The position numbers and the translations under genes are program-made. From positions 1 to 64,000 of the forward strand of contig CAJTRZ010000011.1 in assembly GCA_910578975.1 (NCBI GenBank): a DNA stretch of 64,000 nucleotides. Reading direction: 5' to 3'. Positions 9,435 to 17,541 of this stretch are shown in pieces (within the stretch, counting starts at the first letter, position 1; each line of letters opens with the position of its first letter). The notes under the pieces were generated by a model, which was not told the origin of the DNA, made no database searches, and was given only the letters and a program-made list of their open reading frames with translations. This stretch comes from an uncultured Eubacterium sp. (lineage in GTDB: Bacteria > Bacillota > Clostridia > Lachnospirales > Lachnospiraceae).

Positions 9435-9848
9435 CTATTCAATATACATAATCATCCCAGGCCCCAGTTTTTCTGTTGGTCTGGCTATAAACCCATATTT
9501 TTTATAAAATTCTTCCCGTCCAACTGCACACATTAAATCAAGCATGATCTCTGTATCCGGTAATTTCATTCCCTTTACATAGTCAATAAGGTGTTCCATG
9601 ATTTGCTGTCCGATACCACTCCCCTGATACTCCGGAATAACAATCAAGTCCTGGATATAACAAATTACTGCGCCATCGCCTACAATTCTTCCCATACCAA
9701 CAGCTTGTCTATCATCAAAAGCAACAACTGTAAACAGACTTCCCTGTATGGCTCTCTCTGCCTGCTCTCTGGTCAGTGTTTTCCAATTCACAGCCTTACG
9801 TAACTTTAAATATGTATCTATATCTAATCTGTTCTTTTCTAAAAGCAT
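9435..9848 (-). CDS. GNAT-family N-acetyltransferase
   Basis: This 137-residue protein has the GNAT acetyl-CoA motif A in VIPEYQGSGIGQQIM and a preceding core strand ICYIQDLIV. The C-terminal YKKYGFIARPTEKLGPGM resembles the small GNATs often annotated as acetyltransferases of unknown substrate. It heads a two-gene operon with the histidine phosphatase, driven by the promoter at 9919-9947. The substrate is unknown. Confidence 0.8.
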   Translation of the reverse strand: MLLEKNRLDIDTYLKLRKAVNWKTLTREQAERAIQGSLFTVVAFDDRQAVGMGRIVGDGAVICYIQDLIVIPEYQGSGIGQQIMEHLIDYVKGMKLPDTEIMLDLMCAVGREEFYKKYGFIARPTEKLGPGMIMYIE

Positions 9849-9918
9849 ATCTTCTCATTTCCACTTATGTAAATTAATATAAAGTACTAGAGCAGAATAC
9901 ACCCACTCTAACTAATAT

Positions 9919-9947
9919 AGTATACAATATCTTGGGTCTTTCTTCAA
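9919..9947 (-). promoter_or_regulatory. Sigma-A-type promoter for the GNAT/phosphatase operon
   Basis: On the minus strand TTGAAG (9942-9947) is followed after exactly 17 nt by TATACT (9919-9924), about 70 nt before the GNAT start codon. Position and spacing support it as the operon promoter. Confidence 0.55.
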
Positions 9948-10056
9948 GATTTATCCCAAAACTTGTGGTTCTTATTTGCATATGTTTTTAAAAAAAGAAA
10001 TTTTTTACAACTATTTATTTCACTTCTTTGGAAATAATAAAAGTGGGAGTTTTGAT

Positions 10057-10734
10057 ATGAAACAGAGATTTGAGTTAATTTATCGTATTACATTTATCAT
10101 AATTTGTGCCACAGGAATTTTTATTCATTTGGACTTAAACGACAGAAATATAAATGCCCACGAACTTAGTTTCTTCACTTTATGGAGCAATATTTTCTGT
10201 CTTGTTTTTATGATTATTTTATTGATAAAACATTTTCTTGGAAAAGATACCCGTTCCAGACTATTAACATACTTTAAAGGAATGGCTTTATCTTCTATTA
10301 TCTGTACATTTTTAGTTTATCATTTTTCAGAAAATAAAATTATATTATCCTATGATACGATAACATCCTTGGGGCTGCCTTTAGAAAGCATACTTGCACA
10401 TTATGTCGTTCCTTTTATGTTTATACTGGACTGGATAATATTCCAGCCAAAGGGATTATTTGAATGGAAACAGATTATTACTTGGCTGGCTTTTCCTCTG
10501 GTTTACATTATTTGTTTCTTTACCAGATGTCATTGTAACAGACCGGAAGAATTTATTGATGTTCCAAAATATCCTTATTTTTTCTTAGATTATGATTGTA
10601 TTGGTATTGGAAAATGTTGTTTATATATTGTATTCCTAATGATAGTTTTCCTAATAGTAAATCTCGTAATTATTCTTATGGATAAATCTTTATACGATAA
10701 ACAACGTGCAAAAAAGCAGAATAAAAAACAGTGA
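10057..10734 (+). CDS. Pr6Pr-like integral membrane protein
   Basis: The ATG at 10057 has GGGAG eight bases upstream and gives 225 residues; an earlier in-frame ATG at 9976 lacks a ribosome site. About six hydrophobic segments are visible, with conserved-looking features of the Pr6Pr (FAR-17a/AIG1-like) family: FFTLWSNIF, an internal LAHYVVPFMFILDWIIF, and YPYFFLDY. It is cytoplasmic-membrane located. The function in bacteria is unknown. It is transcribed alone and ends in a terminator shared with the convergent HAD gene. Confidence 0.7.
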   Translation: MKQRFELIYRITFIIICATGIFIHLDLNDRNINAHELSFFTLWSNIFCLVFMIILLIKHFLGKDTRSRLLTYFKGMALSSIICTFLVYHFSENKIILSYDTITSLGLPLESILAHYVVPFMFILDWIIFQPKGLFEWKQIITWLAFPLVYIICFFTRCHCNRPEEFIDVPKYPYFFLDYDCIGIGKCCLYIVFLMIVFLIVNLVIILMDKSLYDKQRAKKQNKKQ

Positions 10735-10776
10735 ACAATCTCCTGATTCATAATCAGGTTATCGTTCACTTTTTTT
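10731..10776. terminator. Bidirectional rho-independent terminator
   Basis: The stem GTGAACAATCTCCTGATT pairs with AATCAGGTTATCGTTCAC (one internal irregularity) and is followed by a T-run on the plus strand. It overlaps the stop codons of both convergent genes, so it serves the membrane protein and probably the HAD gene. Confidence 0.75.
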
Positions 10777-11467
10777 ATTCCTGTTCTTTCTTAATTACCT
10801 CTTCTATCTCGTCCAAACTGTGAATGATATAGTCAATGCACATAGATTTTGGACACTCATTTTTGTTGGGATTATACCAGCAGGTTTTAATACCAGCATT
10901 GATTCCTCCCTGTATATCAGAGCTAAGACTGTCACCTATTATAATAGTCTCTTCTTTTTTCACATCACCAATCTCCGAAAAACATCTCTCAAAAAATCTT
11001 ATATTCGGTTTATTTACTCCTATCTTTTGAGAAATAAATATTTTTTCAAAATATTTTTCCAGTTTTGCACCTGCAATTCTTCTATCCTGCACTGTTGCAG
11101 TTCCGTTGGATACAATATATAAGCGATACTTTCCATATAATTTTTCAAGTAAATCCAATGCTCCTTCCACTAAAAAATACTGATTTCCGAGCAACTCCTC
11201 ATATGTCTTCCATGCCAACTCACTGGAACATTCTGCTCCTATTTCTTCAAACAAAACTTCAAACCTGCCTAGCAGCACCTGAGCTCTGGTCAGTTCTCCC
11301 TTCTCCAGCCTCTTCCAGTGCATATCATTAATTACACTATAACGATCCAATATTTTTTCTGTATGTTCAACACCTATCATTTTAAATGTTTCTGTCAGCG
11401 CTGTCCTTTCACATTTATGAAAATCTAAAATCGTATCGTCTAAGTCAAATAATATGTTTTTTATCAT
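10775..11467 (-). CDS. YjjG-family HAD nucleotidase
   Basis: This 230-residue protein begins at the ATG 11465-11467 behind GGAGGGAG; a TTG two codons upstream sits too close to that site. Motif I is LFDLDDTILDF, motif II IVSNGT, motif III KIGVNKPNIRFF and motif IV IIIGDSLSSDIQGG, all intact. The DLDDT variant and all-helical cap match the YjjG-type noncanonical pyrimidine nucleotidases, which dephosphorylate (d)UMP, dTMP and modified nucleotides. This is a housecleaning role by family analogy. Confidence 0.8.
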   Translation of the reverse strand: MIKNILFDLDDTILDFHKCERTALTETFKMIGVEHTEKILDRYSVINDMHWKRLEKGELTRAQVLLGRFEVLFEEIGAECSSELAWKTYEELLGNQYFLVEGALDLLEKLYGKYRLYIVSNGTATVQDRRIAGAKLEKYFEKIFISQKIGVNKPNIRFFERCFSEIGDVKKEETIIIGDSLSSDIQGGINAGIKTCWYNPNKNECPKSMCIDYIIHSLDEIEEVIKKEQE

Positions 11468-11483
11468 TTGCAACTCCCTCCTT

Positions 11484-11521
11484 CAAAAAAAGAACTTCCG
11501 CATTGTCCTTGGAAGTTCTTT
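11484..11521 (-). terminator. trpS terminator
   Basis: On the minus strand AGAACTTCC pairs with GGAAGTTCT around an 11-nt loop and is followed by seven T. It lies a few bases after the trpS stop codon. Confidence 0.8.
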
Positions 11522-11528
11522 CTTGTTT

Positions 11529-12533
11529 TTATCTGATTCTTTCTGTAAGACCTACTTTTTTCTGAACCTTTCTAAGTGTCTTATTTGCAAAATATGCTGC
11601 CTTCTCATCATTCTCCTTAATTACTCCATTCAGATAAGTCTTGTCTTTTTGAAGTTCATAGAATCTGTCCTGTAATGGCTTTAATCTGTCTGCTACTGTC
11701 TCTCCCACAGCCATCTTAAAGTCTCCATATCCCTTACCATCAAACTCTTTTTCTACATCTTCAACCGTCTTTCCTGTAATGCAGGAATAAATATTTATTA
11801 AATTCTGAATACCCGGTTTCTCATCAGAGTAACGAATCTCCATATCAGAGTCTGTAACTGCTCTCTTGAATTTTCTTATAATCGTGTCAGAATCATCCAT
11901 CAGTAAAATGCTTGCATTTGGATTCTCATCTGACTTAGACATCTTTCTTGATGGATCCTGAAGGCTCATAATCTTCGCAGTGGATTTTCCAATCAAAGGT
12001 TCCGGTATCGTAAATACATCTCCGTAAATACCATTAAATCTATTTGCAATATCACGGGCCAATTCCAAATGCTGCTTTTGATCAAGACCTACCGGTACCA
12101 CATCTGCCTGATACAAAAGAATGTCTGCAGCCATCAGCGCCGGATATGTAAACAGACCTGCATTAATATTATCAGCATGTTTTGCAGCCTTATCTTTAAA
12201 CTGCGTCATTCTGTTTAACTCTCCCATATATGTAAAACAATTCAATATCCATGCAAGCTCTGCATGTGCCGATACATGTGACTGAAAATAAATACAATTC
12301 TTCTCCGGATCAAGTCCTGCTGCCACGTATAATGTATATAAATCTCTGGCTCTTTTTCTCAATTCTGCCGGATTCTGCCTTATTGTCAGAGAATGTAAAT
12401 CTGCAATTGCATAAAAGCATTCGTATTCTTCCTGCATTTTCAGCCAGTTGTCAAGAGCTCCTAAATAATTTCCCAGTGTAAGTGTGCCTGTTGACTGCAT
12501 GGCACTATATGATACTTTCTTATCTCCTAACAT
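11529..12533 (-). CDS. trpS: Tryptophanyl-tRNA synthetase
   Basis: This is a 334-residue class Ic synthetase charging tRNA-Trp. The HIGH-like motif is TLTLGNYLGA and the KMSKS motif is RKMSKSDEN. The dimer/tryptophan pocket segment around DILLYQADVVPVGLDQ is intact. Length is normal for the bacterial enzyme. The leader is under 90 nt and no T-box structure is visible, unlike many clostridial synthetase genes. It is monocistronic, with a terminator just downstream. Confidence 0.96.
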   Translation of the reverse strand: MLGDKKVSYSAMQSTGTLTLGNYLGALDNWLKMQEEYECFYAIADLHSLTIRQNPAELRKRARDLYTLYVAAGLDPEKNCIYFQSHVSAHAELAWILNCFTYMGELNRMTQFKDKAAKHADNINAGLFTYPALMAADILLYQADVVPVGLDQKQHLELARDIANRFNGIYGDVFTIPEPLIGKSTAKIMSLQDPSRKMSKSDENPNASILLMDDSDTIIRKFKRAVTDSDMEIRYSDEKPGIQNLINIYSCITGKTVEDVEKEFDGKGYGDFKMAVGETVADRLKPLQDRFYELQKDKTYLNGVIKENDEKAAYFANKTLRKVQKKVGLTERIR

Positions 12534-12621
12534 AACTTCTCTCCTTTATTTCTACATACTTTAACATCATACCACTTTTTTATTAAAAAGTGTACTAAAA
12601 TATACATTTGCTTATATACTA

Positions 12622-13263
12622 TCATTCCAACAGTTCTTCTACATTACACCCTAATGCTTTTGCCAGATTTATGACAGATGTCACATTTGCCTTACCGATA
12701 TCTTTTTGTAACTGTTCATACATCTGAATCGAACGAAGAGATACTCCTGAATGTTTTGACAATTCTATCTGTGTGATTCCATAGTCCATCCGAAACTCTT
12801 TTAATTTCGACTTTATAGGTTTCTTCTCAATATAACTATTGATAGTCTCTACAAATTTTTCTTCCGGTGCTTCATGCAGCGGATAATACATTCTTTTAAT
12901 CTCTTCCATAGAAATATGAGACATGATATTTTTATAACTTCTGCCTGTTATAATTTGATAATATGCCAGAATCCATCCGCTCCAGTATTCTTTTGTCTTT
13001 TCTCCTACGATATCCGTAGAATGTACGTGATGATTTTCTATTCCTATTTTTTCAAACACTTCCCACACCAATTCAGGTCCTGACATTCCAACAACATATC
13101 TTGGATTTTTATTTTCATATTCTTTTGCAACTCCCGAAACAATAAACCAATCCATAAATTCATCTAAATTCATATGACAGTCATAAACAATATAGTCAAA
13201 GGCATCTCCCAGATTATTCATCGCTTCATCCATTGCCAGATTTTCGTAAGCATTCATCTCCAT
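12622..13263 (-). CDS. HTH protein, putative antitoxin/regulator partner of DUF3990
   Basis: The protein has about 213 residues and two parts. The N-terminal part (about 1-150) contains DAFDYIVYDCHMNLDEFM and the aromatic YWSGWILAYYQIITGRSY, a pattern I associate with proteins encoded next to DUF3990 genes. The C-terminal part (about 150-213) is an XRE-type HTH (KEFRMDYGITQIELSKHSGVS). The start region overlaps the upstream gene by 38 nt, implying translational coupling; the ATG at 13255-13257 has better spacing to AAGG than the ATG at 13261-13263. It probably neutralises its partner and represses the shared promoter, which is inference. Confidence 0.7.
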   Translation of the reverse strand: MEMNAYENLAMDEAMNNLGDAFDYIVYDCHMNLDEFMDWFIVSGVAKEYENKNPRYVVGMSGPELVWEVFEKIGIENHHVHSTDIVGEKTKEYWSGWILAYYQIITGRSYKNIMSHISMEEIKRMYYPLHEAPEEKFVETINSYIEKKPIKSKLKEFRMDYGITQIELSKHSGVSLRSIQMYEQLQKDIGKANVTSVINLAKALGCNVEELLE

Positions 13264-13921
13264 CCTTCATTCCCTTTCTAATAATATCTATCATATGCAT
13301 CCCATAGATATCTGCATCATTCAATAATTTCACAAATTCACTATTAGCGTCTAAATTGCGTTTCATTCTCTTATGATAGTATTTGTTACTCTGTGCCTTT
13401 TCATAACCTAAAAATTTTAATTGTGCAAAGGCTTTCTGTGACTTTATTACAATCTGTTCGCCAAGTTTTCCTAACCTCATTGCTTTTTCTAAATCACTAA
13501 TATTAATCTGATTATTTATAAATGCCCTTGCAAACGCAAAATAAGAATCATCTGCCCTGTAACCTTTTATCAAGTCATACTGTTTGATATCAATCAGAAA
13601 ATTTCTAATCAGATATTCTTTTCCATCCTTTGCAATCGGCAGGGTCGTTTTAAAGTCTCTATTATCTGCCAGCACAGCAAGCCAGTTTAAAACATGATAT
13701 TTTTTGTCTGATAAGTCCAATATGTTCAATCCATTCGTATTTAGAGTATAACTGTTCGCAAATCCGTCTATTCCTATATCTTTGCACGCCCATTCTTTTG
13801 CCAATTCTAAACTCTCTGTACAATAAAATCCCATTCCATAATCATTGTGTCCTTTTCCTTTTCCATATGTAGGATTTTTTATAATCTTTTCAGAACCATG
13901 CCAAATCGTAATTTCATTCAT
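13226..13921 (-). CDS. DUF3990 protein, ADP-ribosyltransferase-like putative toxin
   Basis: This 231-residue protein matches the DUF3990 pattern: a start with IWHGS, GMGFYCTES about 25 residues later, and GEQIVIKSQKAF near residue 155. In the ADP-ribosyltransferase fold these would place a His (H8), a Tyr (Y33) and a polar catalytic residue (E155 or Q156), an H-Y-Q/E arrangement. The start chosen (13919-13921, AAGGAAG upstream) gives the family-like N-terminus; an ATG seven codons earlier is possible. With the overlapping HTH gene and palindromic operator it looks like a toxin-antitoxin type locus. Activity and target are unknown. Confidence 0.75.
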   Translation of the reverse strand: MNEITIWHGSEKIIKNPTYGKGKGHNDYGMGFYCTESLELAKEWACKDIGIDGFANSYTLNTNGLNILDLSDKKYHVLNWLAVLADNRDFKTTLPIAKDGKEYLIRNFLIDIKQYDLIKGYRADDSYFAFARAFINNQINISDLEKAMRLGKLGEQIVIKSQKAFAQLKFLGYEKAQSNKYYHKRMKRNLDANSEFVKLLNDADIYGMHMIDIIRKGMKDGDECLRKSGNG

Positions 13922-14006
13922 ACTGCTTCCTTTCAATTCCATTGCACACCCTCATATAAATATAATCGTAATATTCTGCTATGTCATATGATATGCTCAT
14001 ACACAA

Positions 14007-14060
14007 AAAACTATCACTATAGTGATAGTTTTATTTTAGCATATATTCATCTATTTTCAA
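14007..14060 (-). promoter_or_regulatory. Promoter and 26-bp palindromic operator of the DUF3990/HTH operon
   Basis: On the minus strand TTGAAA (14055-14060) and TAAAAT (14033-14038) are 16 nt apart. Immediately after the -10, positions 14007-14032 form a perfect 26-bp palindrome centred between 14019 and 14020 (half-site AAAACTATCACTA). The placement across the expected transcription start suits autorepression by the XRE-type partner. Confidence 0.7.
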
Positions 14061-14067
14061 TAAATTC

Positions 14068-15174
14068 CTATAAACTTTTTACTGCCCATCGCATTTTTGT
14101 AGACTTTGCTCTTGGATTTCTGATACATTCTTCTCTTCCGGGTCTGATGACCTCCCTTGCCACCTCACTGTACACACCTGAACCTTTTAACGATTTGAAG
14201 GACTTTTTCACTAACCTGTCTTCTCCCGAATGAAAGGTTAAAACTGCCACTCTTCCTCCTGGCGCCAGCACATCTGGAAGTTTTTCCAGAAATTCATACA
14301 ATACTTCAAACTCATTATTTACATCAATTCGAAGTGCCTGAAAAACTCTGGCACAGCACTTCTTCATCAATTCCTCTTTATCCTTTTTAGACATATTCCT
14401 TGTTTCTTTTGATTGTGAAACTGCTTTTTCTACTATATTCTTTAATTCTAGTGTTGTCTCTATTTTCTTTTTTCTCCGCTCTTCAATAACTTTTTTCGCA
14501 ATATCGTAAGCATATGGTTCATCAGAATTTTCTATGAGCATCCCTTCCAACTCCTCTAATGATATTCTGTTTAAACGTTCTGCCGCCGAAATACCCTGAT
14601 TCGGATTCAAACGTAAATCTAAAGGTCCTTCACACTTATATGTAAATCCACGTTCCGGATTATCTATCTGCATAGAGGAAACACCCAAGTCTGCCAAAAC
14701 AAAATTAAACGGTCCATATTCTTCCGCCACTTTATCTATATCTTTAAAATTTATATTTACCGCCGTAAATAGTTCACTGCCAAATCCTTTATCCGATAAC
14801 CTCTTTTTCGTTTTGTCTATCTCTATAGGATCGATATCAAGTCCATACACATGTCCTTTTCCTTCTAGTTTTTCCAACATTCTGCTCGTATGTCCACCAT
14901 AACCCAATGTTGCATCCAGTCCTTTTTGCCCCGGCTGTATTTCCAGAAAATCCAATATTTCATCTACCATAATAGATATGTGCATCCCTGCCGGTGTACT
15001 TCCCTTACTGATAACCTTTTCTATCGTGTCCTTATATTTATCAGGATTATGTTCTTTATACTTTTCAGCATAAGTTCTGGGATGTGTCCCCTTGTACCTT
15101 ACACGTCTCTTGTGAGGCTTACTCTGTTCTAAATCACAATTATTATTTGTTGTATTATCCATGTTACTGCTCAT
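14068..15174 (-). CDS. rsmH: RsmH-type 16S rRNA (cytosine-N4) methyltransferase, long stand-alone form
   Basis: The 368-residue protein has the SAM motif GLDATLGYGGHTSRML, LADLGVSSMQID with the catalytic-region DLGVSS, RGFTYKCEGPLDLR and the C-terminal FHSGEDRLVKKSFK. These define the RsmH/MraW family, which N4-methylates C1402 of 16S rRNA. It is about 55 residues longer than typical RsmH because of a basic N-terminal extension containing HKRRVRYKGTHPR. It is not in a division/cell-wall cluster, so it may be a second paralogue. Start ATG follows AAAGG. Confidence 0.88.
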   Translation of the reverse strand: MSSNMDNTTNNNCDLEQSKPHKRRVRYKGTHPRTYAEKYKEHNPDKYKDTIEKVISKGSTPAGMHISIMVDEILDFLEIQPGQKGLDATLGYGGHTSRMLEKLEGKGHVYGLDIDPIEIDKTKKRLSDKGFGSELFTAVNINFKDIDKVAEEYGPFNFVLADLGVSSMQIDNPERGFTYKCEGPLDLRLNPNQGISAAERLNRISLEELEGMLIENSDEPYAYDIAKKVIEERRKKKIETTLELKNIVEKAVSQSKETRNMSKKDKEELMKKCCARVFQALRIDVNNEFEVLYEFLEKLPDVLAPGGRVAVLTFHSGEDRLVKKSFKSLKGSGVYSEVAREVIRPGREECIRNPRAKSTKMRWAVKSL

Positions 15175-15207
15175 TTATCCTTTCTTCTACGATTCCAACT
15201 TTCATCC

Positions 15208-15236
15208 ATTATATATTTTTATCTTTATAAAAACAA
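15208..15236 (-). promoter_or_regulatory. rsmH promoter
   Basis: Minus-strand TTGTTT (15231-15236), a 17-nt spacer, then a perfect TATAAT (15208-15213), 33 nt before the start codon. Confidence 0.65.
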
Positions 15237-15244
15237 CCAGCCCC

Positions 15245-15273
15245 TTGATTTTTGATGTGCAATTCATTAAGAT
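15245..15273 (+). promoter_or_regulatory. luxS promoter
   Basis: TTGATT (15245-15250), a 17-nt spacer, then TAAGAT (15268-15273), 27 nt before the luxS ATG. It is back to back with the rsmH promoter, the -35 boxes being 8 nt apart. Confidence 0.6.
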
Positions 15274-15300
15274 TATTGTAGAAATTTTTCGGAGGTAAAT

Positions 15301-15780
15301 ATGAACAAAATTACAAGTTTTACAATTGACCATTTAAAATTATTACCCGGACTGTACGTTTCCAGAAAGGACAAAGCCGGAGCCGAAGTCATTACCACAT
15401 TTGACATTCGGATGACCAGACCGAATTTTGAACCTGTTATGAACACCGCAGAAGTTCATACAATAGAACATCTGGGGGCTACTTTTTTAAGAAATGATGA
15501 AGAGTTTAAAGATAAAGTAATTTATTTCGGTCCTATGGGATGCCGCACTGGTTTTTACATGGTACTGGCAGGAGACTATTCTTCCAAAGATGTTCTTCCC
15601 CTCGTCACAAGAATGTATGAATTCATGAAAGATTTCAATGATGTTGTCCCTGGCGCCTGTGCCAAAGACTGCGGAAACTATCTGGATATGAATCTAAACA
15701 TGGCAAAATATATATGTTCGAAATACTATGATGAAGTATTGACAGATATCGCAGAAGAAAGACTCATATATCCGCAGTAA
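15301..15780 (+). CDS. luxS: S-ribosylhomocysteine lyase (AI-2 synthase)
   Basis: This is a full-length 159-residue LuxS. The metal-binding HxxEH motif is HTIEHLGAT, the active-site Cys lies in GCRTGFY and the third metal ligand Cys in GACAKDCGNY. It cleaves S-ribosylhomocysteine to homocysteine and the AI-2 precursor DPD, serving the activated methyl cycle and interspecies signalling. The ribosome site is CGGAGGTAAAT. It is monocistronic, with its own promoter and terminator. Confidence 0.96.
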   Translation: MNKITSFTIDHLKLLPGLYVSRKDKAGAEVITTFDIRMTRPNFEPVMNTAEVHTIEHLGATFLRNDEEFKDKVIYFGPMGCRTGFYMVLAGDYSSKDVLPLVTRMYEFMKDFNDVVPGACAKDCGNYLDMNLNMAKYICSKYYDEVLTDIAEERLIYPQ

Positions 15781-15790
15781 ACGAAATAAC

Positions 15791-15833
15791 AATTCCCAGG
15801 TTATGTATCATCCATAGCCTGGGAATTTTATTC
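15791..15833 (+). terminator. luxS terminator
   Basis: AATTCCCAGGTTATG pairs with CATAGCCTGGGAATT (one G-T pair) and is followed by TTTATTCTT, 10 nt after the luxS stop. Confidence 0.8.
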
Positions 15834-15844
15834 TTATACAAATT

Positions 15845-17431
15845 CTATTTTGTTTTCACACTTTTCACTTTACTCCAATTAGAATAATACCTTTTGTTCT
15901 TCACCAACTTAAACGTTCTGATTCTAACATAGTATTTCTTTTTCGATTTTAAATTTTTTATTTTTTTTGAAGTAATCCTTCTCTTCTTTATCGTCACTTT
16001 TTTTACTTTAGATTTAAAGTTCTTCTTAGTACTATACTGAATTACATATCCATTTGTACCTTTTGTTCGTTTTTTCCATAAAATCTTAAAAGATTTTCTA
16101 CCACTCTTTAACTTCGTAATTTTTACACCTTTAGGGTTCGAAATCTTTTGTATTTTCTGTGTTGTCTGCTCTTGTGCTTTATCCTTTTCTGTAGTTGTTC
16201 CGTTCTGCTCATTATTCTTAGGAATAAAATGAATATAGGAGTATAAATCTTTTGAACTTGTCAAATATCTGGATTCGCCAATCTTTCTTAACCATTTTTC
16301 AAAGATTTCTTTGCTGTTCTGTACTCGGGAATCTCCCCAGCCACCTTGAAGTTCCCACATTTTCTGTGCATTCCAGTCCTGGTTAATATAGCATAATGCC
16401 TTAATATCATTTTTTTCTATATACTCAAACATAGGCTGATACCAGTTCGTCCATGAATCTCCCTCATGAATGGTTCCTTCTTCGCCTAAGATGCAGACTT
16501 TGCCATTGTCACAACAATTTTTTGTTGGATTCTGTGGCTGCCATATTTCCTTTGGTGCAGCCTCTGCAATCATAACCGGCTTGCTGTGTTCTTTTGCAAA
16601 ATCCACAGCTTCATCTCTCCTTATGCCTGCCGCTTTTTCCTGATATTCATGCTCCCACGCAAACCAGCTAATCCCTACCCAGTCCACATACTCATCACCA
16701 GGATACCAATTTTCTAATGTCATATATGGGTTATTAAGATAACTATCTATCTGTTCTTTATCATAACCACTCTGCCCTGTAACATCAGGCCAGATATTAT
16801 TTTCACCCAGTCGGAAAAATGCCGCAGAATGCCATACAAAAGATATATTATCATCTACACCATTTTGCAATTTTCCGTTAGGAGTTGTATCGCGGACAAC
16901 ATCAACGAAATGCTTATATGCAGATTTATATAGCCCTGGTGCATATGCATTCCACGGACCATCAAACTCGTAACCGAAACGAACATATACAGGCTTTTTA
17001 GAATCCTTAATATAGTATGCAAGTTTTTTTATATTTTCATCATACTTTCCATTTGCAATTCCTAAGAGCATAGTACTATCTGACGCCCAGATTCCAAGAT
17101 TCAATACGGTATTGTCATATCGTCTTGCCCAATCCTGAAAATCCATTCGTCCTGCCTGATTGGATCCGGTACCTTGATAAGAAGATGTCATTGCGGACAA
17201 ATCCCCTAAATTTGTATAAATCATCATTCCTGCAGGAACGATTTTGCTGCTTTCTATATAATCCGCTGTTTCATCATCATCCTGACCAATAAACAGCAGT
17301 GTTTTACCATCAGGCGGAACAAATTTATTTTTATAAGATAATATATTATTCTCATCCGCCTTTATTCCATAGGTACTAAATAGCTGTGTCATTATCACTA
17401 AGACAATCATTGTAGAAATAAATTTTTTCAT
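15845..17431 (-). CDS. Secreted GH26-family glycosidase (mannanase-like) with Lys-rich FN3 tail
   Basis: The 528-residue protein opens with a signal peptide. The catalytic domain (about 40-385) carries VYVRFGYEFDGPWNAY, whose Glu matches the GH26 acid/base, and PVMIAEAAPKE, whose Glu matches the nucleophile. WFAWEHEYQ and CYINQDWNAQKMW fit the substrate cleft. GH26 enzymes mostly cleave beta-1,4-mannan or mixed beta-glucan; which applies here is open. A Thr/Gln-rich linker leads to an extremely Lys-rich FN3-like domain (last about 90 residues). It precedes the terminator of convergent luxS. Confidence 0.8.
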   Translation of the reverse strand: MKKFISTMIVLVIMTQLFSTYGIKADENNILSYKNKFVPPDGKTLLFIGQDDDETADYIESSKIVPAGMMIYTNLGDLSAMTSSYQGTGSNQAGRMDFQDWARRYDNTVLNLGIWASDSTMLLGIANGKYDENIKKLAYYIKDSKKPVYVRFGYEFDGPWNAYAPGLYKSAYKHFVDVVRDTTPNGKLQNGVDDNISFVWHSAAFFRLGENNIWPDVTGQSGYDKEQIDSYLNNPYMTLENWYPGDEYVDWVGISWFAWEHEYQEKAAGIRRDEAVDFAKEHSKPVMIAEAAPKEIWQPQNPTKNCCDNGKVCILGEEGTIHEGDSWTNWYQPMFEYIEKNDIKALCYINQDWNAQKMWELQGGWGDSRVQNSKEIFEKWLRKIGESRYLTSSKDLYSYIHFIPKNNEQNGTTTEKDKAQEQTTQKIQKISNPKGVKITKLKSGRKSFKILWKKRTKGTNGYVIQYSTKKNFKSKVKKVTIKKRRITSKKIKNLKSKKKYYVRIRTFKLVKNKRYYSNWSKVKSVKTK

Positions 17432-17453
17432 TTGTAATTCCTCCTTATGAAGA

Positions 17454-17482
17454 ATCCCCCGAACATATCATATTCGAGGGAT
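17454..17482 (-). other. Hairpin in the GH16-GH26 interval
   Basis: A 10-bp stem with one wobble pair (ATCCCTCGAA with TTCGGGGGAT on the minus strand) and 9-nt loop lies 60 nt after the GH16 stop and 23 nt before the GH26 start codon. Lacking a T-run, it may be a leader structure or an mRNA-stabilising hairpin rather than a terminator. Confidence 0.45.
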
Positions 17483-17541
17483 ATAACTTTCTTATATTTT
17501 ACCTTGTCTTAACAGATTAAACAACTATTTATTCAATTATT

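Noticed and set aside
12534..12621. T-box leader before trpS
   Set aside because: The interval is under 90 nt, with no T-box sequence (TGGNACCGCG-like) or antiterminator.
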